The notes under the pieces were generated by a model. It was not told the DNA's origin and made no database searches. It was given only the letters and a program-made list of their open reading frames with translations. From contig NZ_CP031704.1 of the NCBI RefSeq assembly GCF_003428335.1, positions 868,001 through 932,000 of the forward strand: DNA of 64,000 nucleotides. The letters run 5' to 3'. Positions 62,463 to 64,000 of this stretch are shown one piece after another; the stretch's first letter is position 1; each line of letters starts with the position of its first letter. The translations under genes and the position numbers were made by a program. This DNA is from Solimonas sp. K1W22B-7 (GTDB lineage Bacteria > Pseudomonadota > Gammaproteobacteria > Nevskiales > Nevskiaceae).

Positions 62463-62986
62463 GGCCTTCCAAAATAGTGGACCAGTTCCTTGCGTGCTTC
62501 CTCCTTGTCCAGGAATTCCTGTATCAGGATTTGCGTGTTTCCGTAGGCCGATGTCGGGCTGCCTAGCTGGCGCCAGTCGGCAACCGCCTTGGCCATGATC
62601 GGATTCTTCCCGTCATATTCGTACCAGTTCCGGTGCGTGGCATGCTGAAGGGCGTAGAGCGCGATCTCGCCTTCGATTCCGGCATCGAAGGGATCAACAT
62701 GTATCCCGGCCGGTTTGCGCGAGCTGAGCTTGCCCACCAGGAATGGAATCAGCTCTGCTTGCTCGCGCTTGAGCAGGGTGTCCCAGCAAGGGCTGATCCC
62801 CCAGCCTTCCCTGCCGCCGGACGGAGTCCAGTCCTGATGACCCATCATGCAGCCATTGGATGCCAGCACCGCTTGCCACTGGGCCTCGACACCGTTGAAG
62901 CGTTCGGTACAGCACGCCGCTAGCAGGATCAGCGTCAGGGCCGACGCACATGCCTTCGTGAGACTCAGGGTCAATCCTGTTTTCAT
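62459..62986 (-). CDS. Hypothetical lipoprotein
   Basis: 175 residues from an ATG at 62986. Lipoprotein signal (ALTLILLAACC), then a domain with several cysteines (NGCMMGHQDW, GISPCWDT) and HRNWYEYDGKNPIMAKAVAD. It should be in the cell envelope. It is just outside the integron, on the intI side. Unknown family. Confidence 0.62.
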   Translation of the reverse strand: MKTGLTLSLTKACASALTLILLAACCTERFNGVEAQWQAVLASNGCMMGHQDWTPSGGREGWGISPCWDTLLKREQAELIPFLVGKLSSRKPAGIHVDPFDAGIEGEIALYALQHATHRNWYEYDGKNPIMAKAVADWRQLGSPTSAYGNTQILIQEFLDKEEARKELVHYFGRP

Positions 62987-63100
62987 CCTGATATCTGACT
63001 GCCATGACGGCGAATCTTCCCTGCGATGGTGCCTCTCCATGAAGGGAAATGCCACGTGACTGAAGTGTCAGGTGCAGGGGAGGAAAGGGGCAAGCTCGCC

Positions 63101-63859
63101 TCAACCCCGGCCGGGCTTCCCCAACATCTCCACAAACGCCGCCGCAAACCGATGGCAGTCTCCCGGCCAGCGTGCCGAGAGATACTTCCCGTCGCGCACG
63201 ATGAAGCCGGGGCGGTGGTTGGTTTCGGTGTCGCGCAGCGGGAACAGCGGGCCGGCGTCGAAGTCGCCAGGCTTCGCCAATGCAGCTTTCACTTCGGCCT
63301 GCACGGTCTGCGGATAGGTGCGGTAGTAGCGGCCCAGCCAGGCGGCGGTCATGGCCCAGGCGCCGAGTTCCAGCGTCGCCGGCAGGGCGGTGGTGCGGCG
63401 GCCGTGCAGGACGGAGCGGCCGGTCGCGGGGTCGATGCTGCGGGCCGGCAGGAGCACGCCGTGGCAGACGGCGGCCACGGGCTTGTCCTGGGTGAAGAAG
63501 TGGCTGCAGATCGCCTGCGCGTCGGCGGACTCCAGCATCGTGCGCATGCCGGCGGCATGGCCGCCGGGGATCAGCAGGGCCTGGTAGTCGGCGGGGTTCA
63601 GCTTGGCGTATGCGAGCGGTGCGGCGAAGGCTGGCGAGGCGGCCATCCGGCGGTACTGCTCCAGGTCGGGCCGGCGTGTCATGAAGACGCTGTCGAGCCA
63701 GCCGAAGCCGGTGTCGGTCAGGCGCAGGTCGGCGTGCGCGGGGCGGCCGTCGGGCGTCGTGAAGCTCACCTGGTGGCCAGCCTGGGTCAGCGCATGCCAG
63801 CTGGTGGCGGCTTCCGTCGGGTCGTAGTCGGCGGCGGGGAGCAGGCAGAGGACGTTCAT
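63101..63859 (-). CDS. DJ-1/PfpI family type 1 glutamine amidotransferase domain protein
   Basis: 252 residues from an ATG at 63859 (63868 also possible). NVLCLLPAADYDPTEAATSW opens the Rossmann-like fold, LLIPGGHAAGM supplies the acidic/glycine region and AVCHGVLLPAR holds the nucleophile cysteine followed by His. Members are chaperone- or hydratase-like (Hsp31 subgroup) or stress proteins. It diverges from the gene that begins at 63944. Confidence 0.85.
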   Translation of the reverse strand: MNVLCLLPAADYDPTEAATSWHALTQAGHQVSFTTPDGRPAHADLRLTDTGFGWLDSVFMTRRPDLEQYRRMAASPAFAAPLAYAKLNPADYQALLIPGGHAAGMRTMLESADAQAICSHFFTQDKPVAAVCHGVLLPARSIDPATGRSVLHGRRTTALPATLELGAWAMTAAWLGRYYRTYPQTVQAEVKAALAKPGDFDAGPLFPLRDTETNHRPGFIVRDGKYLSARWPGDCHRFAAAFVEMLGKPGRG

Positions 63860-63943
63860 GGCGGGCATCCGGAAAAGGTGGCGCATGATCGCCGCTGGCA
63901 GCCGGCGCCGCATTGACAGGCCGGGGCCGATTCTTGACATTTC

Positions 63944-64000
63944 ATGCCAATGATCGATCCCCGCACCGTTTCGGCCTCCTATGTCCGCTCCCTGCTGGAG
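63944..64000 (+). CDS. Start of a divergent gene, cut by the window end
   Basis: Nineteen open codons from an ATG at 63944, reading MPMIDPRTVSASYVRSLLE, without a stop. An AraC-type regulator is a plausible guess since such genes often diverge from DJ-1/PfpI genes and the opening resembles AraC N-termini, but the visible part is too short to say. Confidence 0.35.
   Translation, partial: MPMIDPRTVSASYVRSLLE

Overview
The window is GC-rich gammaproteobacterial chromosome with dense genes and long shadow frames. The mix of aromatic-ring and acyl-CoA catabolism, PQQ alcohol dehydrogenases, RND efflux, abundant REP-like hairpins and an integron with Xanthomonadales/Pseudomonas-like attC sites suggests a soil or water degrader near Nevskiales/Xanthomonadales. 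That placement is inference; no rRNA or tRNA is present to settle it.

Positions 1-12.6 kb hold the 3' part of a di-heme cytochrome, a TetR regulator, and one rightward operon: acyltransferase, C-C hydrolase, extradiol dioxygenase, FAD monooxygenase, 2-keto-4-pentenoate hydratase, acylating acetaldehyde dehydrogenase and 4-hydroxy-2-oxovalerate aldolase. Together these hydroxylate a phenolic ring, open it by meta-cleavage and yield pyruvate plus acetyl-CoA. A convergent exported amidohydrolase follows. Three copies of one inverted repeat (TTGRAC-N6-GTYCAA) lie before tetR, before the operon and before the amidohydrolase, which points to one TetR regulon.

Positions 11.8-29.9 kb carry a PadR regulator, an MFS exporter, an RND adaptor with a frameshifted RND pump, a tannase-family esterase, a MASE1-PAS-PAS-GGDEF cyclase, a PAS histidine kinase coupled to an HD-GYP response regulator, an Old Yellow Enzyme, a lipoprotein and a LysR regulator.

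Positions 29.9-39.8 kb form a second rightward catabolic cluster: histidine-phosphatase fold protein, three SDRs, two MDR reductases, a LvaA/ACAD10-11-like kinase next to an acyl-CoA dehydrogenase, a DUF2855 protein and an alpha/beta hydrolase. The kinase/dehydrogenase pair suggests breakdown of 4-hydroxyacyl-CoAs. Positions 39.9-50 kb hold a LemA/M48/lipoprotein operon, an Hsp70-like protein and two divergent quinohemoprotein alcohol dehydrogenases.

Positions 51.3-62.4 kb are the most unusual part: a sedentary chromosomal integron remnant. A truncated intI (+) diverges from an attI-like core, and about 18 leftward cassettes follow, separated by 17 recognisable attC sites plus one truncated attC. 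The first cassette is an APH-like kinase. Others encode a zinc-ribbon protein, a PD-(D/E)XK-like protein, a frameshifted SUKH-like protein, a GFA-family protein, small membrane proteins and many unknowns. At least nine cassette ORFs run into their attC, which supplies a shared C-terminal tail. Two places (55.6 and 62.35 kb) carry a half attC fused to the same foreign sequence followed by a twin-hairpin repeat, probably marking rearrangements that broke the array and intI. The window ends with a DJ-1/PfpI-like gene and the first codons of a divergent gene.
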